Shown: positions 1-9,270 of the stretch, piece by piece
How the letters are laid out: the number at the start of each line of letters is the position of its first letter
Numbering within the stretch: the stretch's first letter is position 1
DNA from: Pseudoalteromonas sp. BSi20652
Lineage (GTDB): Bacteria; Pseudomonadota; Gammaproteobacteria; Enterobacterales; Alteromonadaceae
Length of the DNA: 42,949 bases
Direction: 5' to 3'
Assembly (NCBI RefSeq): GCF_000239855.1
Contig: NZ_BADT01000032.1
Location: 1-42,949, forward strand
Translations under genes and position numbers: made by a program
The notes under the pieces: generated by a model
Databases searched by the model: none
What the model saw: only the letters and a program-made list of their open reading frames with translations
What the model was told of the DNA's origin: nothing

Positions 1-30
1 TTTAGGTGCTTTTTTTGTTTTAAATTCAGC

Positions 31-819
31 TTATAAATTTAATAAATAAGCTTCAATAAAGCGGCGTTGGTTAGCGGCTTTTGGCGCTGTTCTAAATATA
101 AGTGTATTGCCATTTTTACGTAGTTTTAGCTCATTGGTAAATTTGCATTCAATAGCATTGAACTGCACTATGTCATTTTTAAAATTTTGGTCTTTTTCGC
201 ACATATATGCCATTTCGTTTGCAACTTGTGCACAAAACGAACCCACTGCATATTCTTTGAGGTTTTCATCATCAATGCTTTCCCAATTTACATTGGTATT
301 TATTTTTAATCCACATTGCTTATTTATTTTGCTGTTAGCGGCAGCTATATTTTTTTGTTGATACTCTAAATGTTTATTACGGTTAAATTTTGCTAGTTTA
401 GCTTGGGTACCTTTACTTAATTGTTGATCGTATTGTGCTTTTAAATCGTCAACAATTGCAGGGTTTGACTCTTCTTTTTTTGATAAATAAGTTCCATCAC
501 GAGTGTCTGGAATATAAAGATTGTAAGAGCAACAACGGTAGCCTTCCTCAACACTTACTAAACTTCTTTGTGTACCATCGTAAGTATATTTGTAAGCTTT
601 ATTACTACCATGGGGTTTTAAATCGGTTAAAAATACAACGCCATCAATATCATGGTTTATGCCTGTAACTTTTACTAAAGCTTGTTTTTTATCTGTTGTT
701 GGGGCAATAACAACATTAACGCCTTCTCCTGAACTAAGTTCTATTGGGTACTTAGCAAATTCCAAAGCTAGGCTTTTTTGGCATAGTAAGATACAGGCTA
801 TAAAGAATAGTTTTTTCAT
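31..819 (-). CDS. Secreted protein of unknown function
   Basis: I do not recognise this 262-aa protein. It starts with a clear signal peptide (MKKLFFIACILLC, then a likely cut near QKSLA), so it is probably exported to the periplasm or beyond. The mature part is hydrophilic, has a CC pair in YRCCSYNLYIPDTRDG near residue 96 and further Cys residues in the C-terminal half (QCGLK, SFCAQ, YMCEK, IECKF), which suggests disulfides. The middle is Lys/Gln rich and probably helical. The ATG is supported by an AAGGA about six bases upstream on the minus strand. It stands alone and is divergent from mpl. Function cannot be assigned from sequence. Confidence 0.7.
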   Translation of the reverse strand: MKKLFFIACILLCQKSLALEFAKYPIELSSGEGVNVVIAPTTDKKQALVKVTGINHDIDGVVFLTDLKPHGSNKAYKYTYDGTQRSLVSVEEGYRCCSYNLYIPDTRDGTYLSKKEESNPAIVDDLKAQYDQQLSKGTQAKLAKFNRNKHLEYQQKNIAAANSKINKQCGLKINTNVNWESIDDENLKEYAVGSFCAQVANEMAYMCEKDQNFKNDIVQFNAIECKFTNELKLRKNGNTLIFRTAPKAANQRRFIEAYLLNL

Positions 820-1067
820 ATTAAGTCCTTTTTAAGTTTTAAAGTTATACAGCAAGCTGGTTTATAGCATTGATAATAATTGATTAAAAGCAATTCGAGG
901 CAAGTGAGAATGCCTATATGAGTTTTTAACGCTTAAAAATTAATAAACGTGTTTTTTACACACGGGAATTGTTGAGACGTACATAGTAACTAAGCACGAA
1001 TTTTGGCATTATAGTGCCATTAAACTTTGCACAGCTGTAAAGTAGGCGGACGATTTAAGGAAAGTAT
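820..1067. other. Divergent intergenic region before mpl
   Basis: AT-rich spacer of about 250 bases between the divergent secreted-protein gene and mpl. It contains a TATAGT at 1010-1015 that could be a -10 element for mpl, lying inside the small inverted repeat GGCA-TTATAG-TGCC, but no good -35 is placed at the right distance. I see no RNA gene or longer repeat here. Confidence 0.3.
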
Positions 1068-2423
1068 ATGCATATACATATTTTGGGCATTTGTGGCACG
1101 TTTATGGGCGGTATTGCAGCCATTGCAAAATTGTTGGGTCATAAGGTTACAGGGTCTGATCAAAACGTTTATCCGCCAATGAGTACGCAACTTGAAGAGC
1201 TTGGTATTGAGTTGACTCAAGGTTACGACATATCTCAATTAGAGCCAAAACCAGATATGGTGGTTATTGGTAATGCAATGAGCCGTGGCAACCCGTGTGT
1301 TGAATATGTGCTTGATAAAGGTTTACCTTATACCTCAGGCCCTGAGTGGCTTAAGCATAACTTATTACAAAACTCTTGGGTGCTTGCTGTAGCCGGCACG
1401 CATGGAAAAACAACGACAGCGAGTATGTTAGCTTGGGTATTAGAATATGCGGGTCTAAAGCCTGGTTTTTTAATTGGTGGTGTAGTTCAAAATTTTGGCG
1501 TATCGGCCAAAGTGGGCAAAACACCGTTTTTTGTAATAGAAGCGGATGAATACGATACCGCCTTTTTTGATAAGCGCAGTAAGTTTGTGCATTACCTTCC
1601 GCGTACGCTTATTTTAAATAACCTTGAATTCGATCATGCTGATATTTTTGAAGATTTAAACGCAATAAAAAAACAATTTCATCACTTAATGCGTACATTA
1701 CCTCAAAGCGGCAAGGTAATTTGGCCTAAGCAAGACGTAGCGCTTAATGACGTAATAGCACAAGGGCTTTGGAGCGAAAGCGAAACTCTTGGCGATGATT
1801 GGAATTATGAGTTATTAAAAGCAGATGGCAGTGAGTTCAATGTACTTTTAAACAACGAAAGGCAGGGCACTGTTCGCTGGCAAGCAATAGGCGAGCATAA
1901 CGTTAAAAATGCGATTATGACTATTGCAGCTGCGCGTCATGTGGGTATAGCCGTTGATCATAGTATTGATGCGTTAGGGGAGTTTATTAGCCCTAAAAGA
2001 CGTATGGAGCTCAAAGCCGATATAAATAATATAAAAGTGTATGACGATTTTGCGCACCATCCAACAGCGATCAAAACAACGCTTGCGGGTTTACGTGCCA
2101 AAGTAGGCGATGAAAAAATTATCGCTATTTTGGAGCCTCGCTCAAATACCATGAAAATGGGCGTGCACAAACATACATTGTTAGATTCACTACGTGATGC
2201 TAACGACGTGCTACTTTTTGAGCCGGAGAACTTAAACTGGTCCCTAAAAGAGCAAGCAGATAAAGCAGGTATGCAGTGCTTTAATAGCACACAAGCAATT
2301 ATTGATAAAGTGCTTGAAAATATTGAGCCTAATCAACATATTTTAATTATGAGCAATGGCGGTTTTAATGGCCTTCATCAACATCTTGTTGATGGTTTAG
2401 CTGATAAATACAGCGGAGAATAG
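1068..2423 (+). CDS. mpl: UDP-N-acetylmuramate--tripeptide ligase Mpl
   Basis: Mpl joins the murein tripeptide L-Ala-gamma-D-Glu-meso-DAP to UDP-N-acetylmuramate in the cytoplasm, recycling peptidoglycan fragments. The 451-aa product has the family's usual length and the Mur ligase layout: N-terminal UDP-binding domain opening with [15 protein letters not shown], the ATP-binding loop GTHGKTTT near residue 110, the central motif [15 protein letters not shown] and [11 protein letters not shown], then the C-terminal domain with [11 protein letters not shown] and [11 protein letters not shown], typical of Mpl rather than MurC. AGGA lies just before the ATG. It is the first gene of a tightly packed run; ubiX begins two bases after its stop codon, so the two are probably co-transcribed. 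Confidence 0.95.
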   Translation: MHIHILGICGTFMGGIAAIAKLLGHKVTGSDQNVYPPMSTQLEELGIELTQGYDISQLEPKPDMVVIGNAMSRGNPCVEYVLDKGLPYTSGPEWLKHNLLQNSWVLAVAGTHGKTTTASMLAWVLEYAGLKPGFLIGGVVQNFGVSAKVGKTPFFVIEADEYDTAFFDKRSKFVHYLPRTLILNNLEFDHADIFEDLNAIKKQFHHLMRTLPQSGKVIWPKQDVALNDVIAQGLWSESETLGDDWNYELLKADGSEFNVLLNNERQGTVRWQAIGEHNVKNAIMTIAAARHVGIAVDHSIDALGEFISPKRRMELKADINNIKVYDDFAHHPTAIKTTLAGLRAKVGDEKIIAILEPRSNTMKMGVHKHTLLDSLRDANDVLLFEPENLNWSLKEQADKAGMQCFNSTQAIIDKVLENIEPNQHILIMSNGGFNGLHQHLVDGLADKYSGE

Positions 2424-2424
2424 T

Positions 2425-3045
2425 GTGCAATTTAAAGATAGAATTACGCTCGCTTTTAGTGGTGCATCGGGTGCGCCCTACGGGTTAAGGTTACTTGAAG
2501 TATTACTAGAGCAGCAATTTCAGGTCTACGTACTCATCTCAAGTGCAGCACGCGTGGTGCTTGATACAGAATCAAATATTAAGCTCTCTGGTAATGAAGA
2601 TAAAGCAACTGAGCAGTTAAGTACGCTGTTTAATGCTAAACCCGAACAGTTAAAAGTATATGGTAAAGATAACTGGTTCAGCCCTGTGGCTTCGGGCTCT
2701 GCTGCTCCTAAAAAAATGGTAGTATGCCCATGTAGCGCAGGATCTGTTTCTGCAATTGCGGTAGGGGCGTCAGATAATTTATTAGAGCGCGCCGCCGATG
2801 TTGTTATTAAAGAACGCGGACAACTAATTTTAGTACCGCGAGAAACACCATTTAACGAAATTCATTTAGAAAATATGCTGAAGTTATCTCGTTTAGGGGT
2901 AACTATTATGCCAGCCGCGCCTGGTTTTTATCATAAGCCACAAAGTATTGAAGACTTAGTCGATTTTATGGTGGCAAGAATTTTAGATCATTTAAACATT
3001 GAACATAACCTAACAAAACGTTGGGGTTATGGTGAGGGTAAGTAA
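2425..3045 (+). CDS. ubiX: Flavin prenyltransferase UbiX
   Basis: UbiX links dimethylallyl phosphate to FMN, making the prenylated flavin cofactor used by UbiD-type decarboxylases in ubiquinone synthesis. The 206-aa protein shows the flavoprotein N-terminus with [13 protein letters not shown], the [15 protein letters not shown] segment, and [15 protein letters not shown], all characteristic. The start is GTG, preceded by GGAG within the end of mpl. Its stop codon shares one base with the ATG of the next gene (the A of TAATG), a sign of translational coupling with the ABC transporter genes downstream. The link between these genes is positional; no functional connection is implied. Confidence 0.93.
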   Translation: MQFKDRITLAFSGASGAPYGLRLLEVLLEQQFQVYVLISSAARVVLDTESNIKLSGNEDKATEQLSTLFNAKPEQLKVYGKDNWFSPVASGSAAPKKMVVCPCSAGSVSAIAVGASDNLLERAADVVIKERGQLILVPRETPFNEIHLENMLKLSRLGVTIMPAAPGFYHKPQSIEDLVDFMVARILDHLNIEHNLTKRWGYGEGK

Positions 3046-3974
3046 TGGTTAAGCAAAGTATTGCTTTAAATATAGAAGGCCTTACTAAGGTTTATAAAAA
3101 TGGTGTTGAGGCTATTAAAGGCGTTGATTTACAAGTTTACGAAGGTGATTTTTTCGCTTTGCTTGGCCCAAATGGAGCGGGTAAATCAACCACTATTGGG
3201 GTTATTTCCTCACTTGTTAATAAAACAAAAGGCAAAGTAGAAGTCTTTGGTTGCGATATTGATACTGATTTAGAAGCTGCAAAAGCGCATTTAGGCTTAG
3301 TGCCGCAAGAGTTTAACTTTAGCCAGTTTGAAACACTGAGCCAAATACTTGTTAATCAAGCCGGTTATTATGGTGTGCCACGTGGTGAAGCTCATAAACG
3401 CGCCGATAAATACTTAGCGCAACTTGGGTTACTTGAGAAAAAAGACAAGCAAGCACGTACGCTTTCAGGTGGTATGAAGCGCCGCTTAATGATTGCTCGC
3501 GCACTGATGCACGAACCAAAGTTACTTATACTTGATGAGCCAACAGCAGGTGTTGATATAGAGCTTCGTCGTTCAATGTGGGAATTTTTACGCAAGATAA
3601 ACGAACAAGGTGTAACCATCATTTTAACTACGCATTATCTTGAAGAAGCAGAGTTGTTGTGTAAAAACATTGCCATAATCGACAGTGGTCGAATTGTTGA
3701 AAACACGACCATTAAAGCGCTTCTTGCAAAACTTGATAAAGAAACATTTATCCTCGATTTGAAAATGCCGGTAAACCCGGTCACGCTTGATGGATATAAA
3801 TTTACGATGACAGATGACCGCACTATTGAAGTAGAAGTTGCTAAATCACAGGGTTTAAATGCGGTATTCGGTGCGCTTACAACTCAAGGTAATACCGTGT
3901 TGAGTATGCGAAATAAAGCAAACAGATTAGAAGAGTTATTTGTAGGATTATTAGAGCAAGGGCGGGGCGAATAA
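3045..3974 (+). CDS. ABC-2 type exporter, ATP-binding subunit (YadG-like)
   Basis: The 309-aa protein is the ATPase of an ABC-2 type exporter. Walker A GPNGAGKST is at about residues 40-48, the Q-loop around LVPQEFNF, the signature LSGGMKRR near residue 139, Walker B LLILDEPTAGVD near 159-170, and the switch His in TTHYLEE. The roughly 80 residues beyond the nucleotide-binding domain form a C-terminal extension usual for the CcmA/YadG branch. The next gene is the matching permease and starts directly after the stop, so the two should form one transporter. The substrate is unknown; E. coli yadGH is a close organisational match but is itself poorly characterised. Confidence 0.9.
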   Translation: MVKQSIALNIEGLTKVYKNGVEAIKGVDLQVYEGDFFALLGPNGAGKSTTIGVISSLVNKTKGKVEVFGCDIDTDLEAAKAHLGLVPQEFNFSQFETLSQILVNQAGYYGVPRGEAHKRADKYLAQLGLLEKKDKQARTLSGGMKRRLMIARALMHEPKLLILDEPTAGVDIELRRSMWEFLRKINEQGVTIILTTHYLEEAELLCKNIAIIDSGRIVENTTIKALLAKLDKETFILDLKMPVNPVTLDGYKFTMTDDRTIEVEVAKSQGLNAVFGALTTQGNTVLSMRNKANRLEELFVGLLEQGRGE

Positions 3975-4742
3975 ATGTTTAAGTATGGCGTAGCCTTAAA
4001 AAGTTTATGGATTAAAGAGTGTATTCGTTTTTTACGTATTTGGGTGCAAACTTTAGTACCACCTGCAATTACGATGAGTTTATATTTTGTTATTTTTGGT
4101 AACTTAATTGGTTCACGCATTGGCGACATGGGCGGCTTTAGTTATATGGAATTTATTGTACCTGGCCTTATAATGATGTCGGTTATTACTAACTCTTATT
4201 CCAATGTGGCCTCTAGTTTTTACTCAACAAAGTTTCAAAAAAGCATTGAAGAGCTACTCGTTGCACCTGTACCTAACTACATCATTGTACTGGGTTATAT
4301 GGGTGGTGGTATGACGCGCGGTATTATGGTGGGCTTCATAGTCACCTGCGTATCATTGTTCTTTGTTGATATTCAAATTCATAATATTTTTGTGATTATG
4401 GCGACGGTTATTTTAACTTCTGCTGTATTTGCATTAGGCGGTTTGATAAATGCAATTTACGCAAATAGCTTTGACGATATAAGTATTATCCCCACCTTTA
4501 TTTTAACACCTTTAACCTACTTAGGCGGGGTGTTTTATTCAATCACGCTATTGCCAGAGTTTTGGCAAAATGTATCACAAATCAACCCTATAATTTATAT
4601 GGTTAACGCATTTCGTTATGGCTTTTTAGGTGTGTCGGATGTTGATTTGAGCTTGGCTCTTGGGGTTATTTTAGTATTTATAACAGCGTTATTTACACTA
4701 GCGCTTACATTGATCAAAAAAGGTGTGGGGCTAAGACATTAA
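3975..4742 (+). CDS. ABC-2 type exporter, membrane subunit (YadH-like)
   Basis: A 255-aa integral membrane protein with about six hydrophobic helices and the ABC-2 permease pattern: an N-terminal amphipathic stretch (LWIKECIRFLRIW), first helix around PPAITMSLYFVIFG, the family segment FIVPGLIMMSVI, and near the C-terminus PLTYLGGVFYSI followed by INPIIYMVNAFRYGFLG, the ABC-2 signature region. It starts immediately after the ATPase gene and its TAA overlaps the ATG of the following methyltransferase gene by one base. It forms the transport path for the upstream ATPase; substrate unknown. Confidence 0.9.
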   Translation: MFKYGVALKSLWIKECIRFLRIWVQTLVPPAITMSLYFVIFGNLIGSRIGDMGGFSYMEFIVPGLIMMSVITNSYSNVASSFYSTKFQKSIEELLVAPVPNYIIVLGYMGGGMTRGIMVGFIVTCVSLFFVDIQIHNIFVIMATVILTSAVFALGGLINAIYANSFDDISIIPTFILTPLTYLGGVFYSITLLPEFWQNVSQINPIIYMVNAFRYGFLGVSDVDLSLALGVILVFITALFTLALTLIKKGVGLRH

Positions 4743-5416
4743 TGAGTGATGCAAATTCACGTAGTATTGTATCTAATCAAGCGGGTATTCACGAAAAGCT
4801 TGATGAAATAGTAAAAAAGCACTTAGAGGCTGAGTTTAAAAAACCAATTGCAGCGCATACTCAAGCTGCGTTTGATGAAGTTAATGCTAAAGTACAAGCC
4901 TTTAGTGGCCCGCTTATTTTAGACTCGTGTTGTGGCGTGGGTGAAAGCTCAGCTAACTTAGCTAAGCGCCATCCTGATGCACTTGTAATTGGTATTGATA
5001 AATCGTCGCATCGTCTTGATAAGCACGATGTTGAATATAAGCAAACCGACAGTGGGCAGTACATTTTAGTGCAAGCTGATTTAAATGACTTTTGGCGTTT
5101 AGCGGTTGCTGCTAATTGGCAGCCTAGCCATCATTATTTGTTGTATCCAAACCCATGGCCTAAATCTAAGCATATTAGAAGACGCTGGCATGGCGCAGCT
5201 ATTTTTCCATTCATCGTTAAGTTAGGCGGTGCATTAGAAGTGCGCAGCAATTGGGATATTTACGTTAAAGAGTTTGCTCGGGCGCTTGAATTAACAGGTA
5301 ACCCTTGCGATGTAACACTTTATGAGTCGGACGATGCAATTACACCTTTTGAGCGTAAATATTGGGCCAGTGGCCAGCAAAGCCACCGACTCATTGTTAA
5401 TCTAGCAGATTGTTAA
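4742..5416 (+). CDS. TrmB-like SAM-dependent methyltransferase
   Basis: The 224-aa protein belongs to the TrmB (tRNA guanine-46 N7-methyltransferase) superfamily. The SAM-binding loop reads DSCCGVGESS near residue 60, followed by the acidic strand VIGIDKS, and the TrmB hallmark appears as YPNPWPKSKHIRRRWHG near residue 135. Against classic TrmB (GxGxGxF loop, PDPWPK) the motifs are altered, and the C-terminal T-x-x-E substrate motif appears only loosely as TPFERKYWASGQ. It may therefore be a paralogue with a different substrate. It is the last gene of the mpl run and its 3' end overlaps the convergent EAL gene by 15 bases, leaving no room for a separate terminator. Confidence 0.75.
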   Translation: MSDANSRSIVSNQAGIHEKLDEIVKKHLEAEFKKPIAAHTQAAFDEVNAKVQAFSGPLILDSCCGVGESSANLAKRHPDALVIGIDKSSHRLDKHDVEYKQTDSGQYILVQADLNDFWRLAVAANWQPSHHYLLYPNPWPKSKHIRRRWHGAAIFPFIVKLGGALEVRSNWDIYVKEFARALELTGNPCDVTLYESDDAITPFERKYWASGQQSHRLIVNLADC

Positions 5417-7288
5417 TACGTCTTCATTTTCCGAGTTAACATAAGGCGCTGGGTGAGCAAAGTAATTGCCTTGCATCAGCGTCACATCTGCTTTTTTTAG
5501 TGCCGTTACAATTGTTGCGTTTTCTACCGACTCTGCTATTAATTGCAAACCAAGTTGATTAGCAAAACTGGCTATGTGCTCAATAAATAAGTAAATATCT
5601 TTATCGTTTACAATTTGTTTGATTAAAGCACCATCTAACTTAATGCCATCAACTTCAAGTTTTAATACGTTTGATATGTTTGAATAACCACTGCCAAAGT
5701 CGTCAATAACAACTTTAACTCCCCTTGTTTTAACCTTTGCTATAAATGCTTTTACTTCTGAGAAGTTAGCAATAGCTTGAGTTTCTAAAAGTTCTAACGT
5801 GATGTTACTCGGTTGTGGGTAGCGTTTTAGTTCATCAGCTATATATTCACTTAAATTAGGGTCGAGCATATCTTGGGCTGTTATATTTAAGCTCCAACAA
5901 ACATTAGTTTTTCTAAAGCGGCTAATACATTGCGAGAAAATAGTGCGGGTTAATAAACCATCCATTCTTGAACGGGTAATAACGTTCAAAAATGCGTCAG
6001 GCTTTAGTATTTCACCAGTGCTGGTTAGCATGCGCGCTAGACATTCATACTGTACTATTTGATTTGTATCTATATCAAAAATAGGTTGAAAATAGGGGAC
6101 AATACGGTTGTTATCAAACGCTTCACGTACTTCTTTAGCCATTTCTACGTTGTATTGATATTGCACTTTTACATCGTGTAATGCTTTGGAATAATTGACG
6201 ACAGTATGTCGACCTTGTTTAGCTTGAAGCGCCGCAATATGGGCATTTTCTAGCAGTAGCGATTTGTTACCACTAGCGATACCTGCACATAAAGTAATAT
6301 AAATAAATGGGTCAGTTAACAGTGGAGTATTAAAATTATAAGTTTCAATTAAGTCATTAAACTCATCATATGGAATTTCTTTTGGTGCAAGAAGCACAAG
6401 TTTGTTGGTCGCTAAGCGATATATATGACAACGTATAGAACTGCGGTTTTTAAAATACATAAGTAAATTTTTCATTACTTTATCGCCTACTTCGGTACCG
6501 TAAAAACTATTTATGTCTTCTATTTCATTAATCCAAATTACAGCAAGTTGCATATGGTGGGCATTATTTTTTTTAAGAAAATACTCAAGGGCGATATGAT
6601 TGGCAAAACCAGTACTCGAGTCGGTTGCTAAAGAGCGTTTTAATAAATAAACATAAATTGCAGCAACAAGTATTGCTATAAAAAAGAAGAAGCTAGCCAT
6701 TGCCGCAGCTGTTGATACGCTTTCTTTAAGTTGCTCGTTTAAATTGTAAATAGTTATATCGGCACCCGTTAAATAGGTACTGCCGCTAATAGGGTCAACG
6801 TAAGGAATAAAAATAGTCTTAAAGTGGCCCCACTGATCGCTCGATATTTCAAATACAGGCTCTGTTGAATAAAAAGCACTTAAGTTAGCATCGGTGGCTT
6901 CAGGGTAGAGATCTAAAAACTGAGTTACTTTGCCATTATTTTGATCATCTTGCGTGTAGCTTGATGAGCTAAAAAAAACTTTACCATCTTTTAAAATCAT
7001 TGAGTATACATAAGCAATATCAAGTGCTTGAGCAAATTCAGAGAGCTGTTTACTTTTATTATGATAAGTTGCAAAGTTAATGGATTCGCCTTTATTTACG
7101 TCACTTAAATACTCTTCACCTAATATATGTTTAACGCTGGTGGCGGCATTGAGTAGGCGATTATCAATCGATTGCATAATATCAGCACGGGTAGTTTGAT
7201 AAGTATAATAAACGTAGGTAAGTAGGCTGACAAAAAACAATGTGAATCCAGCCATTAGCCAACTTATTTTTACTCTTCCTTTAAGCAT
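5402..7288 (-). CDS. Membrane GGDEF(degenerate)-EAL protein, probable c-di-GMP phosphodiesterase
   Basis: The 628-aa protein has a first membrane helix at about residues 9-29, an extracytoplasmic sensor region to about residue 190, a second helix (AAAMASFFFFIAILVAAIYVY), a GGDEF-like domain and a C-terminal EAL domain. The GGDEF site is lost: the usual loop is replaced by RLATNKLVLLAPK, so no cyclase activity is expected. The EAL domain keeps the catalytic set: ECLAR (EAL with Ala to Cys) near residue 414, SLNITAQDM, LELLET, DDFGSGYSN near 527, KLDGALI, AESVEN and MQGNYF. It is probably an active phosphodiesterase acting on c-di-GMP at the inner membrane, with the GGDEF domain as a regulatory module. 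It is convergent with the mpl run and divergent from panP. Confidence 0.9.
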   Translation of the reverse strand: MLKGRVKISWLMAGFTLFFVSLLTYVYYTYQTTRADIMQSIDNRLLNAATSVKHILGEEYLSDVNKGESINFATYHNKSKQLSEFAQALDIAYVYSMILKDGKVFFSSSSYTQDDQNNGKVTQFLDLYPEATDANLSAFYSTEPVFEISSDQWGHFKTIFIPYVDPISGSTYLTGADITIYNLNEQLKESVSTAAAMASFFFFIAILVAAIYVYLLKRSLATDSSTGFANHIALEYFLKKNNAHHMQLAVIWINEIEDINSFYGTEVGDKVMKNLLMYFKNRSSIRCHIYRLATNKLVLLAPKEIPYDEFNDLIETYNFNTPLLTDPFIYITLCAGIASGNKSLLLENAHIAALQAKQGRHTVVNYSKALHDVKVQYQYNVEMAKEVREAFDNNRIVPYFQPIFDIDTNQIVQYECLARMLTSTGEILKPDAFLNVITRSRMDGLLTRTIFSQCISRFRKTNVCWSLNITAQDMLDPNLSEYIADELKRYPQPSNITLELLETQAIANFSEVKAFIAKVKTRGVKVVIDDFGSGYSNISNVLKLEVDGIKLDGALIKQIVNDKDIYLFIEHIASFANQLGLQLIAESVENATIVTALKKADVTLMQGNYFAHPAPYVNSENEDVLTIC

Positions 7289-7565
7289 GTATGTCCCTTT
7301 TTTGTAGTCATGTTTATTATACGCAAAATATATAAATGCCCAATAATTAATTCCAACTTATTGTGCTGAATGAAATAATAATTAAATTATCATTTTTTTG
7401 TCATGCATTTGACTGCTTTTATGGCTTTAAGCGAGACATTTTAGTTATATTGCAGTAAAGTTAGCGCAATTATTTAAAAACACAATTACTTAAAATAAAG
7501 TCGAAATTTGGGCTTTTTTATAGGTGATTAAGTGTTCTAGCTACACACACACACTAGGTATTAAG
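7289..7565. other. Divergent promoter region between EAL gene and panP
   Basis: About 280 AT-rich bases separating two divergent genes, so promoters in both directions are expected. Several AT-rich candidates exist, but none has both boxes clear enough for me to name. No stable hairpin or RNA gene seen. Confidence 0.3.
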
Positions 7566-9191
7566 ATGGATCAAAAGCGCTGTGCCGTCGCCTCTAAAGA
7601 AAGCCTTAAGCGTATATTTACTGTACCTGAAGCGCCAGACTCAACTTTAAGCAAAATCGAGCTTGAAATTTCGAGTAATTTAGCGGGTTTCTTAAATGAA
7701 AATATAGCGGCAATTGAAAAACCATTACATGTAATAGAAAAAGATTTTCAATCTGCCGTGATCCCTGAGGATCCAACGTTTGTATCTGCGTATGCACAAG
7801 ACATAATGGAGCAACTTGTTGCGCATTCTGTGCATACTGCTGCTCCCAGTTTTATTGGTCATATGACCTCTGCTTTGCCGCATTTTCTATTACCACTGTC
7901 AAAACTGATGGTCGGGCTAAATCAAAATTTAGTAAAAATAGAAACCTCAAAAGCATTCACGCCTCTTGAGCGTCAGGTTTTAGGCATGATGCACCATTTA
8001 GCATACGCACAGGATGACTCGTTTTATTCTAAATGGATGCACAGTGCTAAAACATCATTAGGTGCATTTTGCTCCGGTGGCACGGTTGCTAATATTACAG
8101 CGCTTTGGATTGCGCGAAACCGCTTATTAAAACCCGATGGCGATTTTAGAGGCATAGGCGCACAGGGTCTTATTGCTGGAATGCTACATTACGGCTATAA
8201 AGGGTTAGCTGTTTTAATATCTGAACGTGGGCACTATTCACTCGGTAAGTCGGTTGATTTATTAGGCATTGGTCGCGATAACTTAATTGGTATTAAAACC
8301 AGTGAAGACAACAAAGTAGATGTAAATGCTATGCGCGAAAAAGCTTTTGAGCTTGAATCACAAGGCATTAAAGTAATGGCTATTATTGGTGTAGCGGGTA
8401 CAACCGAAACCGGTAATATTGACCCATTAGATGACATGGCTGATTTGAGCGAAGAGATTGGATGTCATTTTCATGTGGATGCAGCCTGGGGTGGAGCAAC
8501 ACTATTATCAAACACACATCGCCCTTTATTAAAAGGCATTGAACGTGCTGATTCAATTACTATCGATGCACATAAACAAATGTATGTACCAATGGGTGCG
8601 GGTTTAGTTTTATTTAAAGATCCTGCTGCAACTGATGCAATAGAGCATCATGCAGAATATATTTTACGTAAAGGTTCTAAAGACTTAGGCAGTCATACAC
8701 TCGAGGGCAGCAGACCTGGTATGGCAATGTTAGTACATGCTTGCTTACGCGTTATAGGTCGTAAAGGCTACGAAATGCTAATCGATCGCAGTATTAAAAA
8801 AGCACATTATTTTGCCAATTTAATTAAAGAAGATGAAGACTTTGAGCTTATTTCAGAGCCCGAGTTATGTTTACTGACGTACCGTTATGTACCTAAGCAA
8901 ATTAAACAGGCTATAGCTGATGCCGATGCCGCAACTCGGTTAGATATTTTTGCCTCGTTAAATCGCTTCACTGCGAGTATGCAAAAACGTCAACGAGAAT
9001 CTGGTCGCTCATTTGTATCGCGTACGCGTTTAACACCTTCTAAATACGACAATCAACCTACTGTTGTATTTAGAGTCGTACTTGCAAACCCGCTTACATC
9101 AGGTGCTATTTTAAAAGAGATTTTAGCAGAGCAAAAAGAGTTAGCTAAAACCGATCCTGTATTTAAAAAGTACTTAAGTAAGTATATGTAA
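7566..9191 (+). CDS. panP: PLP-dependent aspartate 1-decarboxylase PanP
   Basis: A 541-aa group II pyridoxal-phosphate decarboxylase. It matches the PanP type, which makes beta-alanine from aspartate for pantothenate synthesis in gammaproteobacteria that lack the pyruvoyl enzyme PanD. Seen in sequence: the substrate-side segment HTAAPSFIGHMTSALP, the PLP-phosphate region FCSGGTVANITALW, HVDAAWGGATLL, and the PLP lysine in TIDAHKQMYVPMGAG at about residue 336. I chose the ATG at 7566, with AGGT eight bases upstream, over an in-frame GTG at 7524 that lacks a binding site and would add 14 unlike residues. A glutamate decarboxylase or other group II enzyme cannot be fully excluded. panE, of the same pathway, lies 13 kb away. 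Confidence 0.85.
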   Translation: MDQKRCAVASKESLKRIFTVPEAPDSTLSKIELEISSNLAGFLNENIAAIEKPLHVIEKDFQSAVIPEDPTFVSAYAQDIMEQLVAHSVHTAAPSFIGHMTSALPHFLLPLSKLMVGLNQNLVKIETSKAFTPLERQVLGMMHHLAYAQDDSFYSKWMHSAKTSLGAFCSGGTVANITALWIARNRLLKPDGDFRGIGAQGLIAGMLHYGYKGLAVLISERGHYSLGKSVDLLGIGRDNLIGIKTSEDNKVDVNAMREKAFELESQGIKVMAIIGVAGTTETGNIDPLDDMADLSEEIGCHFHVDAAWGGATLLSNTHRPLLKGIERADSITIDAHKQMYVPMGAGLVLFKDPAATDAIEHHAEYILRKGSKDLGSHTLEGSRPGMAMLVHACLRVIGRKGYEMLIDRSIKKAHYFANLIKEDEDFELISEPELCLLTYRYVPKQIKQAIADADAATRLDIFASLNRFTASMQKRQRESGRSFVSRTRLTPSKYDNQPTVVFRVVLANPLTSGAILKEILAEQKELAKTDPVFKKYLSKYM

Positions 9192-9218
9192 TTATAAACA
9201 TCGTTATTTATAATTAAG

Positions 9219-9251
9219 AAAGGCGCTCTTATTCAAGTTAGCGCCTTTTTT
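9219..9251. terminator. Bidirectional terminator between panP and argE
   Basis: A nine-base stem AAAGGCGCT / AGCGCCTTT (9219-9227 and 9240-9248) with a 12-base loop, followed by a T run on the plus strand and preceded by A's that give a short T run on the minus strand. It lies between the convergent panP and argE. Just upstream, 9189-9216 forms a second, purely AT inverted repeat, TAATTATAAA / TTTATAATTA, starting inside the panP stop codon. Confidence 0.85.
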
Positions 9252-9270
9252 GTTGATTTTTAACAAGAGT

